A stretch of 64,000 nucleotides of DNA from Gnomoniopsis sp. IMI 355080 (GCA_027946555.1 JAPEVC010000042.1:1-64000), one strand, 5' to 3'; positions 47,970 to 60,429 are shown, numbered from the stretch's first letter. A program made the numbers and translations. The notes: generated by a model not told the origin, from the letters alone.

Positions 47970-49640
47970 AGGAAGGAAACGGAGAGGTCTTATGCTAGCG
48001 TTCAGGCAGAAACACACGCAGAGGGGATAGCATGTCGCCGTGGAGTATTCGCGTCCAGGCTATCTCTGGATGTATGTACTAATACAATCAAATTCCCCGC
48101 GGTTTATGGTCGGTGATTTGGACTTGCATTGCGATGCCAGTGGAAAATAGACATACATATATCATTTCGATTTACTCGATATTGGGGGCTTTATGAAACA
48201 GTCCGCCTGACGGTCAACGGATTACTGATGAACATACCGCCCTTGTCGTGATTTGCGACGTGCCGTGACGCCCCTATGTTGTGTGTTTGCCCACTTTGGT
48301 AGGACATCGCAGAGACCCAGGACGCGGGCAGTGAAGCGGGCATAAAGCTAAACTAACCTTCGCATACATGCTCACTTGCTTTGAGTAGACCCAAAATTCG
48401 CTGACACCTTCGGGCCTTTCTGCCAAGCCATGTTTGCCAGATAAATCGCATTTGTAAACTTGTTGTGCCAGCAATGTGCGGAACAAATCCAAAGTCCGGC
48501 TTCTCAATCAACGAAGACAACTACACATAGTGGAGGCGGAACCGTAAGTCTGATTATAGCTGAGCGATGAAATGCGTTGTTCGACTGCTGGGCGTCACCG
48601 AGTACTCGCTCGACTCATTCGGCGGCCACCATAAGTCCACATCAATAAGGTCATGATACAGGTCCACGACGATTGACATATTCAGCATCATGGAGTAGTT
48701 TGCTCCTAGCGGCAACAGGAACTTCAAGTTTGCCGTTCTCGCAAGATCACGAATGCTCACTACATTGGCATGGCATCCTCAACATGCCTATGCAAGCAAG
48801 GCAGACTGGGTCATGCATAGGTATTCATAGGATCGGTGGCAGATGGAAGTTCTAGCCGGATAAGCTGAAGAAATTTCCGATCAATAAGTTAATTTACCCA
48901 AGCAGCTCTTCCAGAAGACTGCTTGGGAAAGCTGTCCTGCTCGATAAGACCATCCACGTACACTGTATAACTGGTCAAAGGATCAACTTGAGCTCTCTGT
49001 GTATGTATGTTTGATTGTAATTAGAAGACAAAACTTGGGAATATAATCTAACGCATGATCTCTCTCCTCGCTATTGATTTTCGGCCTCAGAGAAATGCCT
49101 AGCCAAAGATTCGTCTGCTGACAGCTGAGGCATAGCGTACCGAGAGCATGTGTAATCCACGCAGTATCGATTGTCAATCTGCCCGCATCTAAAAAACAAG
49201 GGTGAGTATTTCTGAAATCATAATGTATGAGACGCTATCAAAGGAGATGAACAGGTAAATTCGAGGTTACTGTCAAAGAGTGTATTTCCTTGGTATGCAG
49301 TACAAGCAAATGCCGCTCTGAGGCCCACTTGCCCGATTCGGCTTCAAGTCCCTGAATGATTGGCTAATGGCTCGCATAGTAGTTCTAAGGCCATATTTCA
49401 CTTGATGAGCCAGATTGAGGACTATTGTCTCATCTCGAAGCAGTAAGAGTGTGTGCCGTACTCAAAAATGTATTCCTGAATAGAAATATTATATCACATA
49501 ATGAGAGTTACGTGTTGTGGAATGACCAAATGGCACTAGGCCGCTATATACATTGTAGCAAGCGTGACAAGAAGTATCTAGGTAGAATAATTATTTATTA
49601 TGATAAATGTCATCAGCAGCGTCATGCGTTTTCGAAGCCG
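47970..49640. other. Convergent intergenic region, E2 to acid phosphatase
   Basis: No gene supported in 1.67 kb; frames are under 80 codons and show no family. Holds both 3' UTRs. Composition becomes more AT-rich toward 49,000-49,600. Confidence 0.5.
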
Positions 49641-50626
49641 CTATGACAGAGCCGTAGCAAGCGACGTGGCATCCACATCATTCTTTCCCAGACTTCCTAA
49701 ACCCCAATTATCTTGAGCCGTCTTAGACAGACTGTAATGGCTGAATTCGGTCGAGTCTGTCGTGCCAATCAGGCTGTCAGGTACCGCACTTCCGAGGAGC
49801 AGAGCGAGAACACGGTTCTCCAGAAGATAGTTCTCGCATTCGTCCCAAGTAAGGACAATCAGGGTCCTGTTGATGTTGAAGTTCTCATTTGCTAGCAGTG
49901 GATCGAGGAAGTCCTTGGCCCATTGGCCAGCAACCGTGATGGAGCTGTCATGGCCGTCGGATGTCATGTTTGGGGTGATCCATATCCACTGGGGCAGGGT
50001 GCCGTTTTCTAACTCGTCATAGAACATGGTGAGGTTCTTGGCTTTTGCCAGTCTGTCAATGTCGCCCGTAGCGGAGTTGTACGACATCATGGGGCTGCTT
50101 TGAGATCAGTACAAAGAGTCCCTCGCTGTTTTAAAAAGGGAACTTGGAAAACTCACTTGTGCTTCCGAACATACATGTTCGCACCGGTCTCTTGGTTCAC
50201 CCAGTTGGCCTCGAATCCCGAAAAGGGCATGTCCTCTCCATAGATGCTCCAGCTGATGTTGCCGGCTTCGAGGATATCAATCATGGATTCCGTGTCGGCG
50301 TCAATGTAGGAGTCCGTGTCCAGCCACACACCATTCGTGTCTGCGCCCAAGGCGGCCACATAGTTCGGCTGAGAGGGATGCGTGACGGACCAGTAATTGT
50401 CCAATTTGAGTCCCAGCGAGGCGAGATATTCAATGTTGGGGTCTCCGTCCGCAATGTCATAGTCCTGGTTCTCGAGGAAGATCTGGACAAAGCGGTCGAA
50501 GTCCTGGCCTTGGATATTGCTCGTCGGGTGTAGGGTGAGGGCTGTTGCTTGAGCTGCGTAGACGTCGCTAGCGGCAGTGGCGGTGTACATTGTCGACGCC
50601 GCTGGCGTTGATTGTGAGGAGCCCAT
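49641..50626 (-). CDS. Acid phosphatase (phosphoesterase family) without an evident signal peptide
   Basis: A phosphomonoesterase related to fungal secreted acid phosphatases (PHOa type, phosphoesterase family). Exons 50626-50157 and 50094-49641, with a 62-bp intron, give 307 residues. Catalytic landmarks are all present: FLENQDYD, THPSQPNY, EDMPFSGFE, PNMTSDGHDSSITVAG and LTWDE. The splice gives YVRKHNPMMSY, matching the family. Relatives begin with a cleaved signal peptide; here the family body is preceded only by MGSSQSTPAASTMYTATA, which is hydrophilic and matches the N-myristoylation pattern (Gly2, Ser6). I looked for an upstream exon with a signal peptide and found none. Several N-glycosylation sequons remain (GNIS, KNLT, PNMT, NINRT), as expected for a formerly secreted enzyme. 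It is divergent from the METTL16-like gene. Confidence 0.85.
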
Positions 50627-51501
50627 GATGACAGCGAATTGGTATCAATCAGCTCTGAGAGACTTGGGCTTTGGAATGCCCCGATGGGAGCCGATTGCTG
50701 AGATCTCGAGGTGGAAGGGGATGGACGACCCGAGTCATGTGTATAGGGCTGAGCAAGACAAAACCAACCGGGGATCGTGGAAGCAGGCGTGGGATATCGT
50801 GAGATTTTGCATTGTAGTTGCTAGTTTATGAACAAGCATCTTCTTTTCACTTGTGTAGATGATGCGGGAGGCAAGGCCTCTCTGGCTGATGAGCCGGTTG
50901 CCACTGGACCAAAGTCCTCTTGGCCAAGCATGTAGAATTACCGAGGGCACCAGGGTCACGTCCAATGAATGGCACCGTGATGAACATTGCCTCGCGTGCA
51001 GCAGGGGTGCGATCGATAGCGGCGATGCATGCAGGCGCACGACCGAGCCACAACGTTCTGGGTTTGGAAGGCCGGAAGACGGCCGAAATTACGGACCTTC
51101 AGCTGTACCTATCATAGGCACGAACGGGCAGCGCCGGGCTGCCTGTTGTTGTATTGTATCTCACTCCACCATGCGGGAGAATGGGGTTTTCTGCGAGACC
51201 AGCCTGTGGGTGTCGGGCTGTCGAGAACATACACGCAGTCAAGATAGCCGTGGCTGGAAGGTGAACTGCACAATGGCGCCAGGTACTACATGGTACATAG
51301 TGTATAGTGAGTTGAGAAGACGGGGTAAACTGGGGCTGTGGTGGTTTCGCGGAGATGATCTGCCAGATCCAGGAACCAACCGAATTGGCTTGGCGAGAGG
51401 AGAGCAGAGCAGGGCAGGGCAAGGGTGCAACGTGCCGGCCGTGCATCTCGCTCAGCCTTCCAACAAACCAAGACCCCTCCCACCTGCCTCATCTCAGCAC
51501 T
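50627..51501. promoter_or_regulatory. Divergent promoter region, acid phosphatase and METTL16-like gene
   Basis: 875 bp between start codons. Frames on both strands overlap each other and look random. GAGCAGAGCAGGGCAGGGCA at 51401-51420 is a short purine-rich repeat before the methyltransferase start. No clear TATA box. Confidence 0.4.
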
Positions 51502-52964
51502 ATGCCCTCCACTCAGTCCACTTCGAGAGGAGACACTTACTATCGAGACCTATATGTCACGGATCCCGATTTCCGACAGCTGGCATTGCAAGATGCCGAC
51601 TTCCGAGCCGTGTAAGTCGTGAATACATCCGTTTTTTTTTTTTGGTGGACGGAGGGGTGCTAATCTGGTGGTAGACTGAAGCCCACCAATCGCTTGGACT
51701 TCACGGATCCAGTTGCTGTCAAGCAGCTCACCAAGACACTCCTCGGTGTCAACTTTAGCTTGAAAATCAACCTACCAGATGACAGGCTGTGTCCTCCTGT
51801 TAGTGTCACCTTGCCTGTGCTCATATATCATACAAGGCATAAGGCTGATGGGCACTACAGGTCCCAAACAGACACAATTACATCTTGTGGCTCAAGTCTC
51901 TTCTCGACTCCTCCTCTTACAGTGAACCAGGAGGTAAACTCATCGGTCTCGATATCGGCACTGGCGCAAGCTGCATCTATCCCCTCCTCGGCTGTGCCCA
52001 GCGACCATGGTCCTTTATTGCGACCGACGTCGACCCTGAAAATCTCAAGCACGCCACACAAAATGTAGCCCTCAACAATTTCCAAGACCGCATCAAGGTC
52101 CACTCACGCAGCAGTCCCACAGATCCCATGATCCCCTTGGATGAGCTAGAACTCAAGCGAATCGACTTTACCATGACCAACCCGCCTTTTTACGAATCCG
52201 AGGCCGAGATGCTCAAGTCAGCCTCCAAGAAGGACCGTCCGCCTCACTCAGCCTGTACGGGCGCGCCGGTCGAGATGGTTTGCGAGGGTGGCGAGGTGGC
52301 ATTTGTCAGCCGCGTCCTGGAGGAGTCGCTGATCCTCAAGGACAGGGTACAATGGTATACTGCCATGTTTGGGATAGTGACGAGCTTGGAAGCCATGGTT
52401 GACAAGCTGAGAGAGCGGGCTATTGATAACTACGCCGTCACGGAATTTATCCAGGGAAACAAGACGCGTAGATGGGCTTTGGCGTGGAGTTTCGGGCCAA
52501 TGAGGCCAGCCCAGGAGGTTTGCAGAGCCATGAAAGCTACTCCGTGGAGGAAGATACTGCCGGTTCCTGTTGAGGCCGAGATCACCACCTTTCCAACAGC
52601 ACATGGAGTGGGAAAGAAGGCGGATGCACTATGTGAGCTGATTGGGGAACTGGACTTGATCACTTGGGAATGGGACAAGGAGCGACTCAGGGGCATTGGT
52701 CGAGCAAGGGAGAATGTCTGGTCCAGGGCATGGCGCAGGAAGAGGAAACGGGAGGTAATGGAAGCAGGTATGTCTCAATCGTCAAAGCCAAACCACAGCG
52801 AGGTTTGCGTTTTTGGATTCTCGATCTCTATCTCCGTTGAAAATACAGAGGCAATAGTAAAGTGCAGCTGGCGCGAGGGTCACGATGAACCCATCTTCAC
52901 AAGCTTTTGTGGTTTCATCAAGACAAGGCTGCAAGGGCAAACACAGCTGAAAGACACGCTGTGA
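51502..52964 (+). CDS. METTL16-type RNA N6-adenine methyltransferase
   Basis: A SAM-dependent methyltransferase of the METTL16/YbiN family, whose members methylate an adenine in U6 snRNA or rRNA. Exons 51502-51611, 51675-51798 and 51861-52964 give 445 residues. The N-terminus reads YYRDLYVTDPDFRQLALQD, then across the first intron (63 bp, with a poly-T tract) AVLKPTNRLDFTDP, and across the second (62 bp, GTTAGT...ACAG) CPPVPNRHNYILWL; each matches the family. SAM-binding loop DIGTGASC (109-116) and catalytic NPPF (185-188). The C-terminal extension (WRRKRKREVMEA then CVFGFSISI) is like that of fungal relatives. A further small intron near 52767 is possible but not needed, since the frame stays open. 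The XAP5 gene follows on the same strand 392 bp later. Confidence 0.87.
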
Positions 52965-53356
52965 GGTGAGCCTATGCGGCTTCGAAGAGACACTGTCTGG
53001 TAAAGCAATTCCTTACAAGATGTATAATAGTTTAATGTACAATTTCTATGTAGGAGAGTATGAGCCTTCTCTAATGGTTGTACATCTGCTGGCTTCCAAT
53101 CTTGATCAGTTCACCGGAACCTCTCAAATTTGTCTTGCGATTGACAGGAATATGTACAGATATAAACTTGAAAAGAGTAAAAAAAAGATTGGATTTGCTT
53201 TCTTTTTTGTTGAAAAAAGAAAGCCCCTCTGCTGCCCCAGGGCGGTTCCAAAACCCCTAACCCCGGGTCCACTGTGCTATTGATTATGGCATTGGCTTAA
53301 GTACCTGAACTTGCGCTGCCTGCCGCTTTCAAGCCTACTTTCGACTACACGAAAAT
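52965..53356. other. Intergenic, METTL16-like to XAP5
   Basis: 3' UTR and promoter; an A-rich stretch at 53177-53220. A frame at 52966-53283 is not protein-like. Confidence 0.4.
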
Positions 53357-54612
53357 ATGTCCACCCCTCCAGCACAACAGTCCTCGCGCTTCAAAGCACC
53401 CTCAAACCTCTCCACATCTGAGCGTATCTCCACGAACACCGTCGGTCTCGTTGCGCTCTCCGACTTCCGGAAGCGCCGCGCCGAGGTCCTCGAGCAGCAG
53501 GAGCGCGAGGCCAGGGACGCCCTGCGGACGGGTTCTGGCACTTCCACCCCAAATTTGGAAAGTGAGCGGTCGCGCAGCGAGACGCCGGCAAATGAGGAAA
53601 GTGGAATTCCGAAGAAGAAGGTCAAGAGGGTAAAGAAGGCGCTGGTGAGCTTCGGGGATGAGGAAGACGAGGAGGGAGATGCGACTCCCGTAGTGAAGCT
53701 AAAGAAAAAGAAACTTAGCCAGGACAATGGAGACGGCGGCGTCGACTTGGACCCTGGAAGCGATGGTACAGATGCCTCTAAGAAACCTGGCAAGATCGCC
53801 GCCAACGCCTCGGTAGGTGTCGTCCCACGAGCGCTCACAAAAGCTGCCTTGCGCCGCGAGGCAGCAGAGCGCGAGACGTTACGAAAAGAGTTCCTCGCCT
53901 TGCAAGAAGCGGTGAAGAACACCGAGATCGCGATCCCGTTTGTGTTCTACGACGGGTCGAACACCCCCGGCGGCATCGTAAGGGTACGGAAGGGCGAATT
54001 TGTCTGGGTGTTCTTGGACAATTGCCGGAAAGTCGGCGCGGAACTCGAAGTGGGCGGCGAAAAGAATGCCAATGCGAGGAGGGAATGGGCGCGCATTGGG
54101 GTGGATGATTTGATGCTTGTCAGAGGCACTATGATCATTCCGCATGTGAGTAAATCTTTTCCTGTGTTTGACAAAGTAAATTGTGGTTTAGTAAAGTGTG
54201 GTTTCTATCAATGTATGCCTCTAGCTAACGTCGTCCGTCTGTCCAGCATTACGAGTTCTATTTCTTCATCATGAATAAGACGCTCGGCCCCGGCAATATG
54301 CGCCTGTTCAACTACAGCGCCGACGCTCCAACTCACGCGACGAGATCCCCGAACGGCGATCCTGATGCCGAAGATTCCCCAAATCCTCTTTCATCGGCCA
54401 AGGGCGGCATCAACGCGAAGAAGGTGGACATCAACACACTTGAGGGCGTGGGTGACGATCCGACCTTCACAAAGGTGGTCGATCGGCGGTGGTACGAACG
54501 CAACAAGCATATTTATCCAGCCAGTGTTTGGCAAGAATTCGACCCGGAGAAGGACTATACGAGCGAAGTCCGGCGCGATACTGGTGGCAACACGTTCTTC
54601 TTCTCGAAGTGA
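53357..54612 (+). CDS. XAP5/FAM50 family nuclear protein
   Basis: A conserved nuclear protein of the XAP5 family (FAM50A in animals, XCT in plants), linked to spliceosome function and chromatin. Exons 53357-54145 and 54247-54612, with a 101-bp intron, give 384 residues, the usual length. The N-terminal half is charged and low-complexity (FRKRRAEVLEQQEREARD, PKKKVKRVKKAL, EDEEGD). The C-terminal half holds the conserved core: PFVFYDGSNTPGG, VRVRKGEFVWVFLDNCRK, DDLMLVRGTMIIPH, then across the splice HYEFYFFIMN and near the end RRWYERNKHIYPASVW with FDPEKDYT. Its stop lies 106 bp from that of the opposite-strand membrane protein. Confidence 0.95.
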
Positions 54613-54718
54613 GGTTTTGTTGAATCTTGCGGTCCGTATGTAGTCACTTGCGCGAGGCGCTTCGGGGTGTTCCTCCAGAGCAGGTTTAAAGCTTTTTTGA
54701 GTCGTCGATATCGAAGTT

Positions 54719-55183
54719 TCAGCCGGCCCAGCTCCAGAGCAGGTAGACGAAGTACGCCAGCCCGACCAATATCCAGCCCGGCCAGAATACCATCAGGATG
54801 ATGCCATTTCCACTCCCAAGGATCAAAACGAAGAATTCAAACTCCAGCTTCTTGCGCAAGCGGCGGGCCTGCTTCGAATTCCATGCGCCCCACGCAACCT
54901 TCGACAGAGCCGTGATGGACATGGTGGCAAGTTCTTTGGTAAAGAGGAACGTATGCAGCGCAGCAACGTTGCACCCGAATAGGAGGTATGTGAGTGCAAT
55001 GCGGTTGATTCGGAACAGCTGCTGTGCGGTCACAAAGAGCGCCGAGCTAAGTGCATTGGAGTAACGTAGCGCAGGTCCCAACTCAAGGGCGTATCGGTAA
55101 ACGAGCTCTGAGTGAGGTCGAATACTCATCGGTGCCTCCGGCGAGGTTTGAGTAGTCGATGTTGATGCTGCAAGGAGAGCCAT
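54719..55183 (-). CDS. Uncharacterised small membrane protein
   Basis: I do not recognise a named family. The frame gives 154 residues from the ATG at 55183 (MALLAASTSTTQTSP); a second possible start is the Met at 55129 (MSIRPHSEL). Two hydrophobic blocks are visible: around ALTYLLFGCNVAALHTFLF and a C-terminal pair FFVLILGSGNGIILMVFW / WILVGLAYFVYLLWSWAG. Between them lies a basic amphipathic stretch (NSKQARRLRKKLEFEF). The protein ends directly after the last helix. Coding status is supported by length, the absence of stops and the clear topology, in a position tightly convergent with XAP5. Topology suggests an organelle or endoplasmic reticulum membrane, but that is only inference. Confidence 0.68.
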   Translation of the reverse strand: MALLAASTSTTQTSPEAPMSIRPHSELVYRYALELGPALRYSNALSSALFVTAQQLFRINRIALTYLLFGCNVAALHTFLFTKELATMSITALSKVAWGAWNSKQARRLRKKLEFEFFVLILGSGNGIILMVFWPGWILVGLAYFVYLLWSWAG

Positions 55184-56620
55184 TCTGCCCCTAGTGGGAG
55201 AGGCGGTCAAGCTTGAAGAGGTAGGATTCCGACTATGGGTCCAATAGATTTGAGCCTGTCAAAGTCGAAACAAATGCGGTTATGGCGTATTGTCAATCTC
55301 GCTTCGTTGTCCAGGAAATGAATCCAGACAGGTTACCATGTCTTATACTGTAGACAAGGACGCTTCAAGCCAACAGCTAATGGAGAGTATCCTACAAATG
55401 AAACCAGAGAAATCGCATGCTCTTGCAACAGTCCATCTTATTCGAAGAAGAAGAAAAGCAACCGATGCAAGCACTGATTCGCGAAGTGTCCATCAACCTG
55501 TTCGCGGCCTTGGCTCAACTGCCCCACTGTTCCCAATCGATTCATTCTTGGCCGATTTCTGCCCCACCGGCTCGAAGGCTCGAGAATCTCGCCAACGGCT
55601 GGTCCACGTGGGGCTCTCTGGAGGGCCGATCCGGTGGTGCGTGCTACGATCTGGGCAGATTCGATCTTGAACCTCTTTATTCATCCAGTCATCCCAGTAA
55701 CCTTTTTCTGAGACGCTTGTGCAGACACAGCGCAACGGCAGATGGATTTTTTGTGGGCTCCGTGATGCAACGGCGGCCATTGGTGGCCCCAACGACGAGA
55801 AGCTTCAGGCCTCGCCACTCCCGCAAAGGGAAGCTAGAACTGGTTGGTTTTTTGGAATATACGTAGTACCAAAAGACGCTGGATCGGCATGGTCACAACA
55901 TTCCCAATGCTGTTTTTCCCCGCGCCCATCACACCTGTCAGTGATCGTGCCGAAGAGCCTCTGCATGGCGCCGACGGACCCTTGTGTTCAAACCGTGTTA
56001 TACCATTGGCTAGACCCGGCTCAACGCACGTTGGCTTGAACGTGCGTCGCCCGTACGGATGATTGGTTTTGGGCAAGCCGAAAACCGGGCTGGACTTTGT
56101 TGCAAGAAGTGGGCTTTGTTGTAGGAAGTGGACAATTCTTCCACGGTTGGGCCGGAACAGATGAGATTTCGGGCTTCGACATGCCCAGTTTGCGCGTGTG
56201 CAAGGAACGGGGCGGTTCTAATGGCACATGATGCGTGGCAGCTGACTTGCATTTGAGCATACTGGTTTTCGTTCCGGATCCCTGAACACAGGGAACATCA
56301 CTGTAATAGCGATTCCTATGAAGTCTGTGAAGGACAAGTTCTGCATATGAGATAGTCGGATGGGGCATTGAACTAGTTGCCTTGCCTCACCTTGAGCAGC
56401 ATGATTATGCATCTGCGAATAGAACATTCCAGGCTTTTGACAGGCTACTGTTATAGACATTTCCCTATGAGTAATGTAATTTCCAAAGGGAGAATTTGCT
56501 TTAGGTAGCCGCTCAGAAAATGACATTTCTCATAACAAGCAGACCAGAGGCTCTTGAGTCTCACAAGATGTACTGAAATCTGTGCGACTATTCCAATTTA
56601 TTATCTCGGCGATCTTAGTC

Positions 56621-56647
56621 CACCCATAGTCACCCATAGTCACCCAT
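56621..56647. repeat. 10-nt tandem repeat CACCCATAGT
   Basis: Two exact copies followed by a partial third (CACCCAT). Short, no known function. Confidence 0.8.
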
Positions 56648-58910
56648 TGCTATCACAAGCTTATGGAATGTTGGGACGTCGTTGTGATGCTCCGGTCAGA
56701 GGCTTCATACACTCGCTGCTGGGGCGGGTCCAGGCCGACCTCGTCCTTGAGGAATGGTCGTAAAAATTGTCAGTCACAGCCCACCACGTCGTCCTCATCG
56801 TCTTATATACTCCGGATGGTTTCAACACATTGATTTCGTCTTCAAGCCTCTCACAGATACATATGCAAAGGGCAGGTTTGGTGGAGGCAAGTGCCATGTC
56901 TGAGGCTCCTCCAATTCATCACTTATCCTGAATTGTTCGCTCCCCTGAGGACTCATAACGTTCAATTGAACTACTTTCAGCTTCTCACTGGCAAAATTGA
57001 GAATATATCAAGCAAGGAAACCGATGGATAAATGATCAAATCCAGAGAATATGAAGTATTGTCCCAGATGCTCCAGTTTCTTCACGAGATTGTTGCCAGT
57101 GCCCATCCACCTCTGGTTTCGAGGCAATTGTTTACCCGCAAGGGAGAGACAAACTTGAGTACGTTGAGGAAATAGAGAATGAATTTACCAGATTTCGATG
57201 ACGATCATGCTGGGCCAAAGACTAAATCCGACCTGGGGAATGACGAGGTCAACGCCAGAGACTTGTCTGGACTGTGAAAGTAAACAACTTGTCACAGCTA
57301 CATTCGAGTAGCTTTCTCTCGTCTCATACGAATAAGCATTGTCTGCCAGTCTGAAGTACATCCTAATACAGCATTTAGTCTAGTCTACTCTGCACATGTA
57401 GTGAACCTAGATATCTCCAATGTTCGTTCAACACCGTCTTTGCAGTGCACCATAATCACACGGACAGCCAAGCAGCAGCATCTTATCGAGGAGACATAAC
57501 TATGAAGTTATGGCGCTACTGATCACGTAGAGCGACAACTGCCAATTCCGTCAATCTGGTCGTGTTAACCGAGTGTTGCGGTGCTCGAAGTCACGCCCAA
57601 AACTTTGCATGTCACTGTCGACACCTACACAAGTTTTCGCAAACGCGCGGGCTGCCCGCCAGAGATACGCATATACGACCTGTCTGTAGTTCTTTGTCTT
57701 TCATGATTGCGGTTCGAACTGAGTGTGTTACGAGCAACCAAGCGGGATGACAAATCGCGACTCTTATGAGCATCAGCACGGGGTTGTGGTTTTCCTATCT
57801 CTCAGCTATGGATGGAATAAAGGTACCCGATTCGGACATGTCCACCCCACCCCTTCCTCTCAAGTGGAGGGTGGAACGAGCAAGAAGCGTGGAGCCTGGC
57901 GAGCCCACATGGACGCACTGTGGTGTGTACCTATGTGGAAGGCAACAATTTGATGTCGGCCGTCATCTTCGAGGACGATCTTGACTGGTTTATCGGGATT
58001 CGCGAGCTTGCCTTCAAGAATATGAGGAACCTCAATACCCAACAATGAAGTACAAGGATGTTGACCTCGATCCGCCGGCGCTCAGTTTCGAGTAGCTGCC
58101 GTCGATGCAGCCATGCATGAGGTCCCCTGACAAGATCACTGGGACCTGTTGCAGCTTGGGTACGGCGGTTCGCAACAGCCTGTTGGTCCATTCCAAGAGG
58201 GGAGTAGGCAGAGCGATCGCACCACGTCTTCCGTGGCACGTTTGTCGAGCTAGCACATTCGAATGTGTCACAGATCAAATCTACCCACTCGTGGGACGAC
58301 GACAGCCACGCCAGACTTTTCGCAGCAATTGTGCGCCGCGAGTGCAAGGCAGAAACTATACATCTGGGGCTGTGAAAGATGCTGGATCCTTTCGATATGG
58401 GATTGAGGCAAATTGCGACGGCATCGTAAACCACAAGCGGCACATGTGCCTTGATTAGCTCGCAGTCATGACTATTCAGTGATTTCGGTATGAGCACAAT
58501 TATGAAAGGACAGACTTTGACAGACCTGGACGATCAGTGGCCGGACGCTGGCTTTTGATGAGGACTGGGGCATTGGTCATGTAACTGCGTACAGTACCAT
58601 GGTCTGTCTCATGGGTCTTGACCGTTCGGGTGCGCTGTTCCGATTATCTGATTTTCCGTCTCGTCAGCCGGGCGGCCAGTATAGTTTGTTGTATGGAGAC
58701 TTCAATAGTGTCGGAACACTGAGTAGTGAACCTCGTGTAAGTAGGTAGGTACAGTGCAGGCTGAGCGTGTTGTTCTCCGGCTCGGACCGAATCCAATCCA
58801 CAATGTATGTACAGTATCTAATAAGTAGTTCAACGGCCCAAGTTTCCAGGGAATCGCTTACGCTTCTGGGCTGTCAATCTGGCTCTTGTCTTATTCTTTT
58901 TCTTCTTCTT

Positions 58911-58947
58911 CTTCCTCTCTCCACTTCCTCTCTCCACTTCCTCTCTC
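58911..58947. repeat. 13-nt pyrimidine tandem repeat
   Basis: Two full copies of CTTCCTCTCTCCA plus an 11-nt partial copy, inside a longer CT-rich tract (58895-58965). Confidence 0.8.
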
Positions 58948-59130
58948 ATCTTCTCTTTTCTTTCTTGAGGCTTTTTACATGCATGATTCTCTTACTCAGC
59001 GATTGTACAAAAAGCAATTCTAAAAGTAACGGCTGAATTTGCCCCAATCAATAGCATGCATGCGACAGCCGAAAGGAGACTGGGGAAACGTGGTCGACAA
59101 CAAGGGGGGCACAGGGATTTGGTCTCTAGG

Positions 59131-59159
59131 CAGGCGGGCAGGCGGGCAAGCGGGCAGGG
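59131..59159. repeat. 8-nt tandem repeat GGCGGGCA
   Basis: Three to four imperfect copies of CAGGCGGG on the plus strand. G-rich. Confidence 0.7.
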
Positions 59160-60242
59160 TATCATTGGGATCACTACAAGTCCATACTATGGGTAGCAGT
59201 ACTGTGCTCTGGTATCCTCTACTTATCATGGTAATATGCGAGATGATTGCCCGAATGGGCGTAGGCGTTTCGACGTCGGCAAGGATGGGACGAACGGCTT
59301 TTTGGATCATGATGTTTACTGCAAATACTACGTACATACATACCAAGTATATAGTGTGCTCACTATAACTACACAACTACGCATTCTCTATCATATGTGT
59401 TTCCTCCATCCCGGAATAAATCATACATACAATGCATAGTGAATGACCAGTCCCATACTAATTGCCTGATGGCTTCAAGACGTTATTTTGGCAGCTCCGA
59501 ACCTTGTCTGTGACCCTCCCTTGCAAACGAATCTGAAGATCCCAAATTGCAACCGAAGCAGGCCTGGCAACATGTCCCAATGTGGTGGTGTGGATACCTA
59601 CCTTCGCACCATCTTCAGCTGCACCATAAAAAAATTAAGAAAACCAAGCACTGGAAATACGAAATCCCCCGACGGCACCGTCGGGTCGGGGCAAGACTCG
59701 TGGACGGCTAACCGCATCTGGTCTTTGTCACGAGCAGACGCATGTATTATGCTGAACGTCGACTGCTTTGCACTATCGCACTATGCAGCACTACGACCTG
59801 CGGCGCAATGCTAACCTACCTGGGTCGTCTCGCCCGCTAATCATAACTTGCCTCGTCCTCCATCCTTGTCATTGCAAGTCGCTCTCACCATTCTTCATCC
59901 GCCACCAAATAAAATGTCAGTCCGTCAACGTATCCGACGAGGAGATTTGGCCTCGGCCTGTACTTCATATTACTCGTGCCCCTCTGCGCCCTCCGTCTCT
60001 AGTATGTAGATCCTGCATGTAGACATAAAAGGACAGACGGAGAGAAGTCTACCTATTCATGTATTGTGCCGATCAACTGTGCATGTAAAAGTACTCAAGG
60101 TCAACTTCGACATCAACTCTACTTTCAAGTTTCCTGAGTACCACAGATGAAATTAACCACCTCCTGAATTGCCGTCTATCAAACAACGACTCCACAAATT
60201 GTACTTACAGCCAAGTCTGTGAGCGTCATCGTCGAAAGTGGG

Positions 60243-60250
60243 TATATAAA
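60243..60250 (+). promoter_or_regulatory. TATA box of the CE5 esterase gene
   Basis: TATATAAA lies 180 nt upstream of the start codon. It is followed by a run of 13 C (60274-60286) and a pyrimidine/A-rich leader. Strong consensus match at a suitable distance. Confidence 0.55.
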
Positions 60251-60429
60251 ACCACCTGCTCTCCACCGTTCATCCCCCCCCCCCCCAAATTGACTAACAA
60301 GCGAACTTAGCAACTCAGCATTCAGCTCACCGACGACCAACTTCAAGCCAAGGCGATTGTCCCTTCCCCAGAAAGACCGCCCCATCAAGTCAAGCGCGAA
60401 GATCTCCTGAACACCACCACCAATCCAAG

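Larger units (their letters stand above)
55184..60429. other. 5-kb gene-poor region
   Basis: No gene supported. The longest frame (57931-58497, minus, 188 codons) is overlapped by open frames on other phases and shows no domain. Small tandem repeats lie at 56621, 58911 and 59131. The last 190 bases are the esterase promoter and leader. Confidence 0.5.

Noticed and set aside
50735..51040. Upstream minus-strand frame as a signal-peptide exon for the acid phosphatase
   Set aside because: Its Met-initiated segments lack a signal-peptide hydrophobic core, and I found no donor that joins it in phase to the phosphatase body.
57931..58497. 188-codon minus-strand frame in the gene-poor region
   Set aside because: No domain or family resemblance, uneven composition, and open frames on both strands overlap it. 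It could be a decayed gene, but nothing supports that directly.
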